A stretch of DNA of 64,000 nucleotides. It comes from Phalacrocorax aristotelis (lineage: Eukaryota; Chordata; Aves; Suliformes; Phalacrocoracidae). This document shows positions 60,094 to 64,000 of this stretch, piece after piece. The DNA lies in assembly GCF_949628215.1 (NCBI RefSeq), contig NC_134276.1, positions 131,874,125 through 131,938,124 of the forward strand, given 5' to 3'. The position numbers and the translations under genes were made by a program. Each line of letters opens with the position of its first letter. Position 1 is the stretch's first letter. The notes beneath the pieces are model-generated. The model searched no databases and was not told the origin of the DNA. It saw only the letters and a program-made list of their open reading frames with translations.

Positions 60094-63000
60094 TCAGTCA
60101 CTTGGGTAACAAAAGCAGATACTTCTACCCAAGTTTGGTTACTACAATGGCCAGGTACCGTATGAAAAACCTGAGATCTGTACAGAAGTCAAGCAACTGA
60201 CTTTTGAACTGGAATGGTTCTATTTCTATGAGACATACCTCCTGTTATCTGTTTTGACTGAGATGTAGAATAAGGTATCCTTGAATTCAAGAGACAGAAG
60301 TTCTCCTCTCTGTAGAGCTGGGATCATCTCCTCCATCACTATTCTGAACTGAGCTTATGTATGAACACATGCAGTCTTCGTAAGTCCAAAATGGGGTCTC
60401 ACCCTTTCTCCATGAAAAAAACTATTCATCTTGGTATAGATTAGTCCTCACTAAAGCAGCAGCAACTACCAACGATAATGATGTTCTATAATGACAAAGA
60501 AACTGAGTTGTGTGGGCCGAGATAGAATATCCTTGCTTGACCCAGCAAGACATGTAGGTGCAATAGGCTCTGGCCTCTCAAAGGTAGCTTCACAGATCTG
60601 AGGTTGGCCTTATTTATATGTTGGGAGATGTGGCATAGTGTCAGGCCAGCAACAACCTGTCCAAAAGGTGATGGTGTGCTTTAACGTGTGCCACATTTCC
60701 AATCAAGTTAAGAAATGTCCTAAAATCTTCAACAACCCCAGTGATGCAGTGTGAGCATCCAAAAAACTTGAAAGGGATCACTGATACATAATCCAGGGGA
60801 CTAAGGAACACCCAAAGTATCAGTGGAAAGCTCTTATTCCAATGATGCCAAGGCTAAGACAAATAATCCAGTCTGCAACATGTGCAGATCTGCAACCATG
60901 TGGCAACTTTTGCTGGTTACATGGCAAAGTGATTGCTGTTGCCAAAATGGAAAGGATGGGCAGCACAGTATATTTCTTCACCAGTGAAGAGGTGAAAAAG
61001 CAGGATGCTTTTGTACCTGGCAGGGTGGTCCTCAATCTTCCCCAAACAATTTGTGGCAAAACACACATCTTTTCATCATGTGTCTGGGGCACCTAAAAGG
61101 AGTATTTGAGTTGGGCAACTGGTTAGATATGTTTGGGAGCACTGAAACCCAACTAGGCTTATGTAGGACTCCTGCAATACAATCTGCTCCTCCACCTGTC
61201 AGCTGGGAGAGTATTATTGTCTGCTAGGGCAACAGCTCCTAAACACCATTAAGATCTGCTACTGAGAGCACAAACTGGATGGTGACGGAACACTTGACAT
61301 CAAGGGGTAGACCAGAAGGCAGAGAAGAGTTCATAATGGACTGTCTAAGACCTCAAGGGTGTTAGAAGCCATCAATAGAAGCAAATGCATCCAAGGGACC
61401 AAAGAGATGGTTTTAGAAACAATGAGAGTCTGGGCAATTATAATTCAACAAGTGACTTTTAACATCAATTGTAATAACTTCAGTCCCAAAGACAAGTAAA
61501 TAAAGAAGAGAGGCAAACAGACAAGAACTAGTCAAAGGGCTATATTAGCTTGACAAACTATGTGAAGGCTTGTTTTGTAAAAGACGACTGAAGTCACCAC
61601 AAATGTTCCACCTTATAGAGGGTGATCGAGTTTGAAGAAACAGAGTAATTGATGAGAGGGGAAAGTGACCAGAGAGGATACTATTATTGCCTTAAAAAAA
61701 TCCTAATACATTAAGAATCTCCAGCCACATGTGTCATGGCAGATAATCACCTCAATGCTAAATAGTCACGTGGACTGTCACTGCAAGACAAGAGTATTTT
61801 ACTTATTATCACCCCGGTAAAATCTGTCCAGATCAAAGTTACTCTAATGGACTTTATCGGAAAACCCAGAAGTCCTGGACCCTAAATCATCTGCCATGTC
61901 ACAATGTGTATTTATTTATGCAAGACATGGAAAGCATGATTTCAAACCAGAATTTTAGGAGATGGTATTCCATGATTTAGATGACATTACTGTAAAGATA
62001 GAAGCAAAATCGGAATTTAATTTGCCTGAAGCTTTCTGAAATATCAAATTCTTTTTTTTTTTTAAACAGGGTTTCATACCTGCAGTATATGCAACGGGTT
62101 GTTAAGAGTTGGCAATATAATGCCCTTTTCCAGAAGTGCTTTATTCTGTGAAATTCTGTTTAGATCTTGCTGACACTGGACCTTGAAACAGCATTTTTTT
62201 TCCTCATGCTCATCCCTTATGGAAATTTAGGTTACTTCTTAAAGTAGCATTTTTATACCAAAATATTATACACCCAGGCATATACTGCAGCTTATTATGA
62301 GCAACCCTGGAAAGACGCATGAAAGGACAGCTCTGGTTGGTTTATCTGAAGAGCTCTCTATCCTCAACACAAAGCCTCAGCACTTTGGAGTCTCCTTTGT
62401 GGACACCAAATGGGTCAAGAGTTCTCCCACGGCTATAGGAGAAAGAGATCAGGTTCTCCCCTTTGCCGACTGAAACGTAAACCTATCAGCTGAACCAGGA
62501 TGACTGACTGCCCTCTGAAAGTGAGTTTTTCTGTAACCAGCTATTTCTGTTATTAAAGTGTACAATTATGTCTCAAATCCTGCTGTTAAAGCATAATGAA
62601 GTTGACATTTTGCACATAGAAGTTCTTTGTTTTCTCTGAAAAATCACTCCAGGCAAAAAAAACCCCCAAAACACTACCACCACAACACAAAGAAAAACAT
62701 ACCCCTGCACCCAAAACCAACCAACCAAAATCCACATTCTTGAGACTGCATGACTGAACAAAACTAGGGCATTGCAAATTTATAGCTGTCTGTACAACTT
62801 CCAGTCTGTTTCTTGCATGCGTGTGTTCTTATACAGTCATTAAATATGTAACCAAAACTTTTATCCCCCCTATCTTTTGACTTATTTAGGGTACAAGATC
62901 AACATCTAAAGGAATAAAATTAGGACTGCACAAACAACTATAAATTTAGCACTGCTTATTTTTAAGCGTGTATTAAACATTTAAATGCAGTTTTTCATAA

Positions 63001-63349
63001 TGCAACAAAGGCTACTATGTCCTACCTTTTTCCTTAAGCATCCTAATATTTTTCCTTCTCCTTTTTTTTTCATGCTGATGCTACCCAGGTAGAGGTATCA
63101 CTCATGTGATTGAATTCTTTAAAATGACAGGCAATTATACAATGATACTATGTAATCCTGGGAATAAATGCATGAACTCTCATCTTAAAACTGCTTGAGT
63201 TTTAGTTACCGTTACTTTTTTTCTAGGAAGTTATTTCAGAAGCTCACTTCTCTGATGGCTACACAAAGCTATTTCCAATTTCCAACCTGCATTTATTCAT
63301 GGTGAGCTTACAAATCTTCTTCTGGGTACAGCTGTGTTGTTTATATCTT

Positions 63350-64000
63350 AAAATAACTCTATCTCTTTTCAGTGTTTACCCCTTGAGAAGACAACAAATT
63401 TATTCCCTTCTTTAGCATTATTCTTGTAGTCTGAGCAGGCCGACCTCTCTTATTCTCCCACTGTAAGATAAAAGCTCTGTTGCTCTAATCATTCTGTTGG
63501 TCCTTCTCTTTATTTGTTCTGCTTGAAATTCAGATTTGTACAGCGTATTCTGGATGATAAATTATACATGCCTTCTAAGGCAGTGTTAATATTCTCTAAT
63601 CCCTGCTGAAAATTCTTCACCTGATACAGACTAGGACTGCACTGGCATTTTTCAGTTCCTAGTTTAGAGAAAGAGCTTCTGTCTTCTTTCCAGTGAACTT
63701 CTTATTTCTGACAGTCCAGTCCTCAAGATCTTCCTGTTCAGTATTCTGAGACTCTTCTGTTTTAATTGTGCCTTATGACTTTACAGCCACTCTAAGTGTA
63801 ATCAGCACACTTCAACTTTATGCATCAAGGTCACTATTAAAGATGTAAATTAAACCTGGTCCAAAAGACTAAACTTGAGAAACTTCCAGCCCAACAACGA
63901 AGTCTGATAATGCCTCCTCACTAGTCAGGTCTTTGGCCATCTCAGTCTGCATATTAATCTTCATCCTCTCTAGTTTAATTGTACTTACCCAGAATGTACT
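63350..64000 (-). mobile_element. Very old CR1/L3-like LINE fragment, antisense, running off the window
   Basis: The blocks GAGCAGGCCGACCTCTCTTA, TCTGTTGCTCTAATCATTCT and ATCAAGGTCACTATTAAAGA with AACCTGGTCCAAAAGAC match the antisense order of ancient CR1/L3 3' regions. The fragment continues to the right edge. Confidence 0.5.

Noticed and set aside
60820-61096. Overlapping frames of 84-90 codons on both strands
   Set aside because: No recognisable domain on either strand and no splice context; also checked as a missing MAN1A2 exon, no match.

Overview
The window reads as avian nuclear DNA. Most of its interspersed repeats are CR1 LINEs in several states of decay, there is one solo LTR of the kind common in birds, and the two recognisable host genes are split into exons with vertebrate splice sites and polyadenylation signals. 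I see no bacterial or organellar sequence.

Left part (about 1-19 kb): an old CR1 3' end (about 920-1317), a long CR1 copy with a reverse-transcriptase frame (about 3.23-4.93 kb) and a solo LTR (6126-6934). Then comes a complete HSD3B-type gene on the + strand. It has a TATA box at 7657, a 5' UTR/first coding exon (7991-8209), coding exons 13710-13874 and 17822-18636, and a poly(A) signal at 18793. The spliced CDS encodes 377 residues with the NAD-binding glycine motif, the Y-x3-K catalytic pair and a C-terminal hydrophobic segment, so it should be a working 3-beta-hydroxysteroid dehydrogenase/isomerase.

Middle part (about 19-37 kb): a decayed CR1 (19.86-21.2 kb), a possible MIR remnant, a pyrimidine-rich degenerate repeat, and a minus-strand C2H2 zinc-finger gene (23.7-25.0 kb) that looks damaged. 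A 5'-truncated CR1 flanked by a 10-bp direct repeat follows, then a CpG island (25.5-25.96 kb) with tandem duplicated splice-donor-like sites and a G-quadruplex motif. The island could drive transcription in both directions. From about 26.4 to 37.3 kb I find no coding exon, only one young-looking CR1 3' end (33.06-33.63 kb) and one very old LINE fragment.

Right part (about 37-64 kb): the 3' end of MAN1A2 (Golgi alpha-1,2-mannosidase IB) on the minus strand. Three coding exons are present (54673-54501, 46346-46231, 42126-41994), giving the last 140 residues. A probable long 3' UTR ends near a strong poly(A) signal at 37372-37377. The rest of the gene lies beyond the right edge. Introns carry a CR1 3' end, another short CR1, and two old CR1/L3-like LINE fragments.

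HSD3B and MAN1A2 therefore converge, with the zinc-finger locus between them. They act in unrelated pathways (steroid synthesis at the ER/mitochondria, and N-glycan trimming in the Golgi), so their proximity looks positional rather than functional. I found no evidence for a novel system. The most informative oddities are the damaged zinc-finger locus with its CpG island, the cleanly flanked CR1 beside it, the solo LTR and the close HSD3B-MAN1A2 spacing.
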